DNA from: Gammaproteobacteria bacterium
GTDB taxonomy: Bacteria; Pseudomonadota; Gammaproteobacteria; Steroidobacterales; Foliamicaceae
Assembly: GCA_009838035.1 (NCBI GenBank)
Contig: VXSK01000017.1
Location: 58,031 to 122,030, forward strand
DNA length: 64,000 bases
Direction of reading: 5' to 3'
Position 1 is the first letter of the stretch, and every line of letters begins with the position of its first letter. Shown here piece by piece: positions 1-7,243 of this stretch. The translations under genes and the position numbers were made by a program. The notes under the pieces were generated by a model. That model saw nothing but the letters and a program-made list of their open reading frames with translations, searched no databases and was not told the DNA's origin.

Positions 1-1
1 G

Positions 2-1189
2 CGGCCGTTCGTTCGCACCGCTCTGGTCAACTTCGGCGGACTGGCGTCGCATCTCGAGGGCGACGCGCCCGGCCTGTTCGCCGATGTCGAGGACGAGGAC
101 CTCCAGGCGGCGTTTGCCGAAGCGCTGGCACCCGCCGTGCAGGCCCTGCGTGAAGTCGAGACCTGGCTGGAGCTGCGCCTCGAGGATGCGAGCGGCGACT
201 TCGCCCTCGGCGAAGAACGCTACCGGGAACTGCTCTGGCGCCGTTACCGGATCGACCTGGACTGGAAGACGCTGAAGGGCGTGGCGCAGGCTGACCTGGC
301 GCGCAATCTGGAGCTCCTGCGATCGACCTGCAAGCTGGTCGATCCGGAAATCACGATTGCCGAATGCGCCGCCATGGTGCGCGACGACAAACCCGAACAG
401 GGCGCCGTGGCCCGCGCCAACGAACAGTTGCCGGAGCTGAAGGAGTTCCTGGTCCAAGCGGACATCGTCGGCATTCCCAGCGACGAGACCGCCTTCGTGG
501 CGGAGGCGCCCGCCTACCGGCGCACCAATTCCGCCTACATCGAGATTCCCGGCGCCTACGAGGAAGGCCTGCCCGCCATCTACTACATCGCCGGCCCGGA
601 CCCGGAATGGCCGCCCGAAGTGCAGCGGCAGTACGTGCCCGGCGAAGCCGACCTGCTCAACACCTCGGTGCATGAAGTCTGGCCCGGGCATTTCCTGCAT
701 TCGCTCTATATCAAGCGCTCGGCCAACCGGATGGGCAAGATCTTCTGGAACGCCATGCTGAGCGAGGGCTGGGCCCACTACACCGAGGAGCTGATGCAGG
801 AAGCGGGGCTGGGCGAAGGAAAGCCGCTGCTCAGGGTGGGTCAGATCCTCGACGCGCTGATGCGCGACGTGCGCTTCCTGTCATCCATCGGATTGCACGT
901 GGAGGGTATGGACGTCGAGACCTCGCAGCGGATGTTCGCGGAACTGGCCTACCTGGACCCGGGCAACGCGCAGCAGCAGGCGCTCAGGGGCACCTACGAT
1001 CCCGACTACTTCGTCTACACGCTGGGCAAGCTCATCATCGTGAAGATGCGCGAGGACTGGACCGCGGACCGCGGCGGGCGCGCGGCCTGGAAGGAGTTTC
1101 ACGAGCAACTGCTGTCGCTCGGCAACGCGCCGCTGCCGGCGCTGCGCGAAGCGATGATGGGCTCCGACGACCCCGGCTCCCTCCTCTGA
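2..1189 (+). CDS. DUF885 family metallopeptidase-like protein (5' partial)
   Basis: The frame is open from the left edge of the window, so the start lies outside and only the C-terminal 395 codons are seen. The protein carries the motif HEVWPGH (nt 671-691), the HExxPGH signature of the DUF885 family, whose members resemble zinc metallopeptidases; the two histidines and the glutamate are the expected metal and catalytic ligands. A downstream stretch around nt 763-792 (EGWAHYTEEL) also fits the family. Substrate unknown. It ends directly against the stop codon of the convergent hydrolase gene, with no intervening base, and no terminator is visible. The family call is firm, the enzymatic activity is inferred. 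Confidence 0.85.
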   Translation, partial: RPFVRTALVNFGGLASHLEGDAPGLFADVEDEDLQAAFAEALAPAVQALREVETWLELRLEDASGDFALGEERYRELLWRRYRIDLDWKTLKGVAQADLARNLELLRSTCKLVDPEITIAECAAMVRDDKPEQGAVARANEQLPELKEFLVQADIVGIPSDETAFVAEAPAYRRTNSAYIEIPGAYEEGLPAIYYIAGPDPEWPPEVQRQYVPGEADLLNTSVHEVWPGHFLHSLYIKRSANRMGKIFWNAMLSEGWAHYTEELMQEAGLGEGKPLLRVGQILDALMRDVRFLSSIGLHVEGMDVETSQRMFAELAYLDPGNAQQQALRGTYDPDYFVYTLGKLIIVKMREDWTADRGGRAAWKEFHEQLLSLGNAPLPALREAMMGSDDPGSLL

Positions 1190-2041
1190 TCAACCAATAA
1201 CGAAATCGCGGATTGCGCCGACCTTGCGGGCCAGGAAGTCCGGGTCCTCGTAGGGAGGCATGTTGACGAAGCGCGCGCGCGGTGCAAGCGCAGCAGCCAC
1301 GCGGGTGTGTTCGAGCAGCGGGTCCTGCTCGTCGCAGATCGCCAGCGCCTCGCAGGTCAAAAGCGGCATGCGCTCGCGAACCCGGTGCGAGAAGGCCGCC
1401 CGGTACGCCTTGTGATAGGTCGTGAGCGCCTTCAGCACCTCCACCGTCGCCTTGTGCAGCAGTTCCGGCGCCACGATGCCCGTGCCGCGCAGATGCTCCT
1501 TGTCGCGCTTGAACCAGGGGAAGAAGATGTTCTGGTCGCGCATGAACTGGAACGCCCAGAGGTAGTGCCGGCCTTCCAGGTCCGGGTGCACCTCCGGCGC
1601 GTAGTTGCTCAGCATGTCCTGGCGCTCCTCGCCTTCGAACAGCGCAATCCCGTCCAGGATGACCTTGCCGATCCGCTCCGGCGCGGTGATCCCCAGTTCG
1701 ATGGCCGTGTGCGCGCCGGTATGGCTGCCGTAGGCCGAGGCGCTTTCGATTCCCAGCGTGTCGAGCAGCGCCAGCATGGAAACGGCGAAGTCCTCGATGC
1801 GGGGCTGCTCCATCGGCAGCGCGTCCGAGTCGCCGTTGCCCGGCGTGTCCGGGCAAACCACGTTCAGGGTCTCGGCCAACGCCCCGCCCAGCGTGCGCAT
1901 GCTCCACGACGACGTAGGCGAGGCATGCAGCATGAGCAGCGTGCCCTTCGCCGAGCCCGGAAAGTGGTAACGGTAGTGAATGCGGCCCTTGGCCGTGTCG
2001 GCGAAAGCGCGGCTCAAGCGCAGCGGTGGAGCGTTTGACAT
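1190..2041 (-). CDS. alpha/beta-hydrolase-fold protein with atypical nucleophile elbow
   Basis: A 283-residue protein of the alpha/beta hydrolase fold. I chose the ATG at 2041 because an AAGGG ribosome site lies just upstream; an earlier in-frame start at 2104 would add a basic tail with no ribosome site. The oxyanion-loop region (LMLHASPTSSW) is near residue 37 and the nucleophile elbow near residue 105 reads GSHTG, with histidine at 107 where GxSxG enzymes have serine. The usual late catalytic histidine is not apparent in the C-terminal 30 residues. It may be a divergent subfamily with other chemistry. The gene diverges from the SRPBCC gene and converges on the DUF885 gene. Confidence 0.8.
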   Translation of the reverse strand: MSNAPPLRLSRAFADTAKGRIHYRYHFPGSAKGTLLMLHASPTSSWSMRTLGGALAETLNVVCPDTPGNGDSDALPMEQPRIEDFAVSMLALLDTLGIESASAYGSHTGAHTAIELGITAPERIGKVILDGIALFEGEERQDMLSNYAPEVHPDLEGRHYLWAFQFMRDQNIFFPWFKRDKEHLRGTGIVAPELLHKATVEVLKALTTYHKAYRAAFSHRVRERMPLLTCEALAICDEQDPLLEHTRVAAALAPRARFVNMPPYEDPDFLARKVGAIRDFVIG

Positions 2042-2187
2042 GGACTTACCCTTTTTCGTTGCCGGAGGCGAACCGGTGTCGCGGCGCGACGCCGGAGAGC
2101 GCATATTGCCTCAAAGCGGCGGGGCTGTGGTAAATTCCCGCACCCTGTCCGACGCGCGGGCAGGGGTTCCGGCAAGAGGGGTTCAGC

Positions 2188-2820
2188 ATGGTCATCATCA
2201 AGAGAATACTGATCGGCATCGTGGCGCTGCTGGTGTTGTTTTTCGTCGTCGGCTTCCTGCTTCCGAAGGACGTTCGCGTGGAACGCTCGATGGAAATCGA
2301 CGCGCCGCCGCAGGCCGTGTTCGAGATGGTCAACGACTTCCGGCAGTTCAACAGCTGGCAGCCGTGGGCACTGATCGATCCCGACACGCGCTATGTTTAC
2401 GAGGGACCCGCGACCGGCGCGGGGTCGCGCATGATGTGGTACAGCGATCACCCGGAAGTGGGCGACGGCATCCAGGAGATCATCGAGAGCAAGCCGTATT
2501 CGCTGGTTCGCACCAACCTGGATTTCGGCGCGCAGGGCTTGGCCGTTGCGGACTACCTGATCGACGAGGCCGACGGAGGCTCGGTCCTGACCTGGACACT
2601 CGAGACGAACATGGGCGGGAGCCCGTTCATGGGCTACGTGGCGCTGATGATGGACGGTATGGTCGGTTCGGCGTATGAGCAGGGTCTGGCCAACCTGAAG
2701 GAGATCCTGGAAAATCCGCCCGAACCTGAACCTGAACTCGAGCCCGGGCCGGCGATCATGGACGCCCCGGGCGACCCGGAAGATTCCGGCGAAGCACAAC
2801 CGGAAAGCCAGGCCACCTAG
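2188..2820 (+). CDS. membrane-anchored SRPBCC (polyketide cyclase-like) protein
   Basis: A 210-residue protein starting with a single hydrophobic segment (about residues 5-25, rich in Ile, Val and Leu), followed by an SRPBCC/START-like ligand-binding domain that begins with RVERSMEIDAPPQAVFEMV, the usual first strand and helix of the family, with FRQFNSWQPW after it. The last 35 residues are rich in proline and glutamate and probably disordered. Such proteins bind hydrophobic ligands; the single N-terminal helix suggests anchoring in the inner membrane with the domain outside. It lies 35 bp upstream of the EF-G-like gene and may be cotranscribed with it. The specific ligand cannot be inferred. 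Confidence 0.8.
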   Translation: MVIIKRILIGIVALLVLFFVVGFLLPKDVRVERSMEIDAPPQAVFEMVNDFRQFNSWQPWALIDPDTRYVYEGPATGAGSRMMWYSDHPEVGDGIQEIIESKPYSLVRTNLDFGAQGLAVADYLIDEADGGSVLTWTLETNMGGSPFMGYVALMMDGMVGSAYEQGLANLKEILENPPEPEPELEPGPAIMDAPGDPEDSGEAQPESQAT

Positions 2821-2855
2821 GTCGCCCCTTCGAGTACAGCCGAGGACTGCCAAGC

Positions 2856-4889
2856 ATGACCCATCCATCCACCGCTTCCATCCGCAACATCGTTCTCCTC
2901 GGCCATTCCGGCGCCGGCAAGACCGTGCTGGCCGAGAAGCTGCTGGCGGCTTCCGGCGCGATCAAGACGCCCGGCAGCATCGAACGCGGCACCACGGTGT
3001 GCGACTACCGCCCCGAAGAGAAGCGCCTGCAGTATTCCGCCGACGTCGCGCTTTGCCATTTCGAGCACGACGGCGCCAACGTCAACCTGATCGACACGCC
3101 GGGTTCGGCCGATTTCGCCGGGCGGGCGCTGAGCGTGCTGCCGGCCGCGGAGACCGCCATGGTGGTCATCAACGCCGCGGCCGGCATCGAACTGATGACC
3201 CGCCGCGCGATGGACGCGGCCGGGGAAATGAAGCTGGCCCGTTTCATCGTGGTCAGCCATATTGATAGCGAGACCGCCGACCTGCCCGGCCTGATGGAAC
3301 AGATCCGCGAGTCCTTCGGGCGCGAGTGCATCCCGCTGAACCTGCCGGCCGACAACGCCGCGCGGGTGGCCGACTGCTATTTCAATCCGGAAGACGCGGA
3401 CACCGACTTCGATTCCGTCGCCGGGGCGCACACCGCCATCGTCGACCAGGTCGTGGAACTGGACGACGACCTGATGGAGCTGTACCTGGAAGAGGGCGAG
3501 GACATGAACCCGGAGCAGTTGCACGGCGCATTCGAACGCGCGCTGCGCCGCGGCCACCTGGTGCCGGTGTGTTTCGTATCCGCCGCCACCGGGTCCGGCA
3601 TCAACCAGCTGCTCAATGCGATGAACCAGCTTGCGCCGTCGCCCCGCGAGGGCAATTCGCCGGCCTGCTCGCTGAACGGCGAGGCGGTCGCGCTGAAGGC
3701 GGACAAGGACGCCGACGCGGTCGCGCTGCTGGTCAAGATCAACGTCGATCCGTACGTCGGCAAGATGGGCGTTTTCCGCGTCTTTCAGGGCCAGGTGAAC
3801 GTGGGCGATTCGCTTTATCTCGACGACCAGCGCAAGGCGATCAAGGCGGCGCACCTGTACGCGCTTCAGGGCGCCGAGTCGCAGGAAGTCCAGTCGGTCG
3901 GCCCCGGCGGCATCGCCGCACTGTCGAAGATCAACGAACTCTCTTACGGGGGCGTCCTGCACGCGGAACACGCGCACGACCGGCTCGAGTTCGCGGACGC
4001 GCCACTGCCGGCGCCGATGCACGGCGTCGTGCTGGAACTGACCCGGCGCGGCGACGAGAAGAAGCTGTCCGACGCGCTCGCCAAGCTGACCGCCGAGGAC
4101 CCCAGCCTGCTGCTGGAGTTCGATACGCAGGCCAACGAGACCGTCCTGCGCGGCATGGGCGAACTGCACCTGCGGGTCATCCTCGACCGCATGAGCGAGG
4201 AGTTCAACCTCGAGGTCGAGACCCGTCAGCCGCGCATCGCCTATCGCGAGACGGTAACGCGCAAGGCCGAAGGGCATCACCGTCACAAGAAGCAGACCGG
4301 CGGCGCGGGCCAGTTCGGCGAAGTATTCCTGAACATCGAACCGTTGCCACGCGGCGGCGGCTTCGAGTTCGTCGACAAGGTGGTGGGCGGCGTGATCCCG
4401 TCACAGTTCATGCCGGCGGTCGAGAAGGGGGTGCGCCAGGTGCTGCTGGAAGGCGCGGTGGCCGGCTACCCGCTGCAGGACATCCGCGTGACCGTGTATG
4501 ACGGCAAGCACCATCCGGTCGATTCCAAGGAAGTCGCCTTCGTCGCCGCCGGCAAGAAGGCCTTCCTGAACGCGATCGGCAAGGCCCGGCCCATCGTGCT
4601 CGAGCCGATCGCGAAGATCGAGGTCACGACGCCCGGCCAGCACATGGGCGACATCGCCGGCCACCTGTCCGGATCGCGCGGCCGCATCAGCGGCAACAAC
4701 TCCATCCCCGGCAACCAGGTGATCATTTCCGCCGAGGCGCCGATCGGCGAACTCGGCGATTTCCAGACCCGGCTCAAGTCAATGACCGGAGGCGAGGGCG
4801 CCTACACAATGGAATTCGACCACTACGCCACCGCTCCGCCCCCGATCCAAAAGGCCCTCGAAGAAGCCTTCAAACCCAGCGACGACTAG
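2856..4889 (+). CDS. EF-G-like translational GTPase (FusA paralogue, EF-G2 type)
   Basis: A 677-residue translational GTPase with the domain order of elongation factor G. G1 is GHSGAGKT (residues 16-23), a Thr lies in the switch I region (ERGTTVCDY), G3 is DTPG (80-83) and the G4 position is SHID (134-137) rather than canonical NKxD. The C-terminal half carries domain IV (HHRHKKQTGGAGQFGEV) and domain V (GHLSGSRGRISG). It is slightly shorter than housekeeping EF-G and is not next to rpsL/rpsG, so it is most likely a paralogue of the EF-G2/FusA-like group, whose role is not well defined, rather than the main fusA. The altered G4 could change nucleotide specificity or affinity. Confidence 0.88.
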   Translation: MTHPSTASIRNIVLLGHSGAGKTVLAEKLLAASGAIKTPGSIERGTTVCDYRPEEKRLQYSADVALCHFEHDGANVNLIDTPGSADFAGRALSVLPAAETAMVVINAAAGIELMTRRAMDAAGEMKLARFIVVSHIDSETADLPGLMEQIRESFGRECIPLNLPADNAARVADCYFNPEDADTDFDSVAGAHTAIVDQVVELDDDLMELYLEEGEDMNPEQLHGAFERALRRGHLVPVCFVSAATGSGINQLLNAMNQLAPSPREGNSPACSLNGEAVALKADKDADAVALLVKINVDPYVGKMGVFRVFQGQVNVGDSLYLDDQRKAIKAAHLYALQGAESQEVQSVGPGGIAALSKINELSYGGVLHAEHAHDRLEFADAPLPAPMHGVVLELTRRGDEKKLSDALAKLTAEDPSLLLEFDTQANETVLRGMGELHLRVILDRMSEEFNLEVETRQPRIAYRETVTRKAEGHHRHKKQTGGAGQFGEVFLNIEPLPRGGGFEFVDKVVGGVIPSQFMPAVEKGVRQVLLEGAVAGYPLQDIRVTVYDGKHHPVDSKEVAFVAAGKKAFLNAIGKARPIVLEPIAKIEVTTPGQHMGDIAGHLSGSRGRISGNNSIPGNQVIISAEAPIGELGDFQTRLKSMTGGEGAYTMEFDHYATAPPPIQKALEEAFKPSDD

Positions 4890-4915
4890 CCCGGGAGCGA
4901 GGGCGTCCCGCCCTC
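4890..4915 (+). repeat. dispersed hairpin repeat, copy 1
   Basis: A 26-nt element starting 1 nt after the EF-G-like stop codon. Its core GAGGGCGTCCCGCCCTC (4899-4915) is a perfect 7-bp stem with a TCC loop. The full 26 nt match the copy at 26403-26428 at 25 positions and, inverted, the one at 40729-40754 at 23. No T-run follows, so it is not a standard intrinsic terminator, although it could stabilise the 3' end of the message. Confidence 0.8.
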
Positions 4916-5001
4916 TCGATTCGGATCATCGAATTCCCGTTTCCCGGGCACTGCCGATTTGCTCGGCCTTGTCATGCAAGTTGTATTGCGGCGCCCGCAG
5001 A

Positions 5002-5017
5002 TGTTTCCGCGGAAACA
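5002..5017. repeat. 16-bp perfect palindrome, copy A
   Basis: TGTTTCCGCGGAAACA is a perfect 16-bp inverted repeat without spacer. A second copy occurs with its centre 66 bp downstream. Either a pair of regulator-binding sites upstream of the membrane protein gene or two copies of a small dispersed palindromic element. Confidence 0.7.
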
Positions 5018-5066
5018 CCCCGACGACGACCCGCATTGCCGCCGTGCTGGGATGCGGCGCCGGAAA

Positions 5067-5084
5067 GTGTTTCCGCGGAAACAC
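5067..5084. repeat. 18-bp perfect palindrome, copy B
   Basis: GTGTTTCCGCGGAAACAC, an extended perfect version of the palindrome at 5002-5017. It ends 110 bp before the start of the next gene. Nearly identical sequence and clean symmetry argue against chance in this GC-rich DNA. Confidence 0.7.
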
Positions 5085-5194
5085 CTCTTCGCAACAGCAG
5101 TCAGCGGCGCGCGGCCTGCCCATCTCCCGCGACACCGCCTCTTGTTCCGTACGTCGCGAGTTTCAGGAAATTTTCAGGTACGATTGAACACTGC

Positions 5195-5842
5195 ATGGTC
5201 AATCTGTTCTGGCGAAACATTGGCATAACGCCGATCATCACCATCGCTTGGTGGGCATTCGCTTTGCTGGCCGGTGGAATCACACTCCTTGGCGGCTTTT
5301 GGGTACTGCTGTACGGCTATGTCTGCTGGCGTATAGCGGTGTCTTTTCGCGGTGCGATCGAAAAGGGTGAAGGACATCGCTATACCACGAACCAGCTGCA
5401 CCTGAGACTTACCGGTCTGACTCTGGCCGTGCTCTTGGCGCAGGTGATCCTGCTCACGCTCGCCGTGTCATACGTGGAAGGCAATGAGATCGCCGGACCT
5501 GCTTTCTTGAAATTCATTGGAATCGCGGGGACCGCGAGCCTGCTGGTTCCGGTCTATTTTTGGTTCCCTAGCCGGAGCGGGCTTCAATCCCTGGCTTCGT
5601 TTCTTGTATTTGCCGGGTTTATTGTCTGGTGGGAAGTTGTGCGGAATCTGTGGCCCGATGAACTGCTCCTGGGACCGGCGATCGGGCTCGCGTCCTTCCT
5701 GCTCAGCATTTTTCTCCTTCGTTGGCCATTGAGTTTGCGGGCGCCGAATCGAACCACCCGGAAGGCCATGGACGAATTGGAGCAGGGCAAGGGGAAGCGT
5801 TTCGGCAGCGCCGACGAGTTGTTCGAGGATCTCGGCGTATGA
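5195..5842 (+). CDS. integral membrane protein of unknown function
   Basis: A 215-residue protein with about five or six hydrophobic segments, beginning at ATG 5195 (MVNLFWRNIGITPI). An in-frame extension upstream exists but would run through the palindrome region and has a composition unlike a protein, so I reject it. The C-terminal 30 residues are hydrophilic (MDELEQGKGKRFGSADELF) and probably cytoplasmic. I do not recognise a family. It stands alone between the repeat-bearing gap and the GntR-ABC operon, about 118 bp upstream of the latter, and has somewhat lower GC than neighbouring genes. It might be an accessory to the ABC operon, but nothing proves this. Confidence 0.7.
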   Translation: MVNLFWRNIGITPIITIAWWAFALLAGGITLLGGFWVLLYGYVCWRIAVSFRGAIEKGEGHRYTTNQLHLRLTGLTLAVLLAQVILLTLAVSYVEGNEIAGPAFLKFIGIAGTASLLVPVYFWFPSRSGLQSLASFLVFAGFIVWWEVVRNLWPDELLLGPAIGLASFLLSIFLLRWPLSLRAPNRTTRKAMDELEQGKGKRFGSADELFEDLGV

Positions 5843-5933
5843 GGCGCTGACGCCGGTTCGGTCCGGCCGATTTAGGGCGATAGCAAAGAAACGCGTTTAG
5901 GCGGCGGACGTCGATCGCCTTGCTTCGTCCAAC

Positions 5934-5952
5934 TGTATATGTTAAATATACA
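5934..5952. promoter_or_regulatory. probable operator of the GntR regulator
   Basis: TGTATAT-N5-ATATACA is a perfect 7-bp inverted repeat that ends 7 bp before the GntR start codon, in the position expected for an autoregulatory operator. AT-rich dyads of this kind are typical targets of short YtrA-type GntR regulators. Confidence 0.6.
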
Positions 5953-5959
5953 CACCAGA

Positions 5960-6406
5960 ATGAGTGTGCCGAACGACGTCGCCCACCGGATCGGTCCGAT
6001 TTCGCCCGCCGCATCGGGCGCGCTGTATCAGCAGATAGTCAACGGCTTCAAGCGCGAGATCGGGGAAGGTCGGCTACCCGGCGGCACTCCGCTCCCCTCC
6101 TTCCGCCTGCTTGCGGAGAAACTATTGGTCAGCATCATCACGGTTCGCCGCGCCTATGAGGAGCTGGAGCGCGAAGGAATCATTTTTCGGCGCCAGGGCC
6201 TGGGGACGTTTGTCGCGACCGACGGACGCAAGCGCAGCCGTGAAGCCAAGCGCCGGAGTGCGGAGGCGTTGATTCGTTCCGCCGTTCAGGAAGCAACCGA
6301 ATCGGGCCTGAATCCACGACAGGCCAGGTCCTTCGTCAACCGAATTACAAGCGAAACCCTCTCCGAGGAAGAAGAATGCAAAACGCCATCGAAATCCGCG
6401 GCCTGA
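5960..6406 (+). CDS. GntR family transcriptional regulator, YtrA subfamily
   Basis: A 148-residue protein with an N-terminal winged helix-turn-helix (LYQQIVNGFKREIGEGRL, then LPSFRLLAEKLLVS and GIIFRRQGLGTFVA) and only a short helical tail, the YtrA-type architecture. An in-frame ATG at 5939 would place the dyad at 5934-5952 inside the gene, so the ATG at 5960 is preferred. The 3' end overlaps the ABC ATPase gene by 31 nt, showing translational coupling. Members of this subfamily commonly repress themselves and an adjacent ABC transporter, often in response to cell-envelope antibiotics. That role fits the neighbours but is inferred here. Confidence 0.88.
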   Translation: MSVPNDVAHRIGPISPAASGALYQQIVNGFKREIGEGRLPGGTPLPSFRLLAEKLLVSIITVRRAYEELEREGIIFRRQGLGTFVATDGRKRSREAKRRSAEALIRSAVQEATESGLNPRQARSFVNRITSETLSEEEECKTPSKSAA

Positions 6407-7230
6407 GCAAGAGCTTTCCGGGCTTCCAACTGGGCCCTCTGGACCTCAGCGTGCCCTCCGGCGCCATCTACGGCCTGGTGGGCCCCAACGGCGCCGGAAA
6501 GACGACCACGTTGGATCTCATCTTCGGTCTGGGATTGCCCCAGGCCGGTGAAATCCGGGTCCTCGGGTGCGACCACATGAAGGATGAAGTCGCCATGAAG
6601 CAGGCCGCGGCCTACGTGAGCCCGCAGACCAGCTATGTGCCGTGGAAATACGTGCGGCGCGCCGTCCGGTTTATCGGCGCCTTTTACCCCGATTGGGACC
6701 AGGACTATTGCGACGATCTGCTCAAGCGCTTCAGGATCGACCCGGACGCGAAGATCGCGACGCTGTCGCTGGGTAACAACATAAAACTCGGGTTGGTCCT
6801 GGCGCTCGCGCGCCGCCCGCGGGTCCTCATCATGGACGAACCCACCATCGGGCTGGACCCGCTGTCGAAGAAAGACCTGTTCGCCGAACTGCTCGCATTG
6901 ATGCGTGACCAGAACCACACGGTCCTGATTTCGTCGCATAACCTCACCGATCTCGAGCGGTTTACCGACCATATCGGCGTCATTCACGAAGGCAGGCTGT
7001 TGCTGGAGGGCCGCACCGATCACCTGCTGGAGACCCACCGCCAGGTCAGCTTTTCGCTGGACGGCGCCCCGCCGCCCGGCGCACGTGTCATCGAACGCGA
7101 CGGCGACAGGCAGCGTGTACTTACCGAGTCGGCGGACGAATACCGCGAGTCCCTCGCCGGCTGCGGCGCCAAGGGAATTTCCGTTAAGCCGGTGACCCTC
7201 GAAGAACTTTTCACCGCGCTGGTCGAATGA
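6376..7230 (+). CDS. ABC transporter ATP-binding protein
   Basis: A 284-residue ATPase with Walker A GPNGAGKTT (residues 36-44), Walker B with VLIMDEPTIGLDP, and the H-loop histidine in VLISSHNL. The signature is LSLGNNIKLGL instead of LSGGQ, as in many YtrB/EcsA-like ATPases. The C-terminal ~80 residues form the extra domain of that group. It overlaps the GntR gene and is followed 13 bp later by the permease gene, so the three form one operon. The substrate is unknown; YtrA-linked exporters are generally tied to envelope stress or antibiotic response. Confidence 0.9.
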   Translation: MQNAIEIRGLSKSFPGFQLGPLDLSVPSGAIYGLVGPNGAGKTTTLDLIFGLGLPQAGEIRVLGCDHMKDEVAMKQAAAYVSPQTSYVPWKYVRRAVRFIGAFYPDWDQDYCDDLLKRFRIDPDAKIATLSLGNNIKLGLVLALARRPRVLIMDEPTIGLDPLSKKDLFAELLALMRDQNHTVLISSHNLTDLERFTDHIGVIHEGRLLLEGRTDHLLETHRQVSFSLDGAPPPGARVIERDGDRQRVLTESADEYRESLAGCGAKGISVKPVTLEELFTALVE

Positions 7231-7243
7231 TGGTTGGCCTGTG

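Larger units (their letters stand above)
4916..5194. other. intergenic region with two palindromes
   Basis: Together with the hairpin repeat this makes a 305-bp gap with no convincing gene. It contains two near-identical perfect palindromes (5002-5017 and 5067-5084) and nothing else I can recognise. Short open frames on both strands encode the same FPRKH motif twice, which is a consequence of the palindromes and not evidence of a peptide. The region is upstream of the unknown membrane protein gene at 5195. Confidence 0.6.

Noticed and set aside
5036..5194. N-terminal extension of the 5195 membrane protein
   Set aside because: The added residues run through palindrome B, are compositionally unlike the protein and have no ribosome site.
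4926..5228. Small open frames on both strands with repeated FPRKH or CFRGNT peptides
   Set aside because: The repeated peptides come from reading the two palindromes in different frames and strands. No ribosome site or family match.
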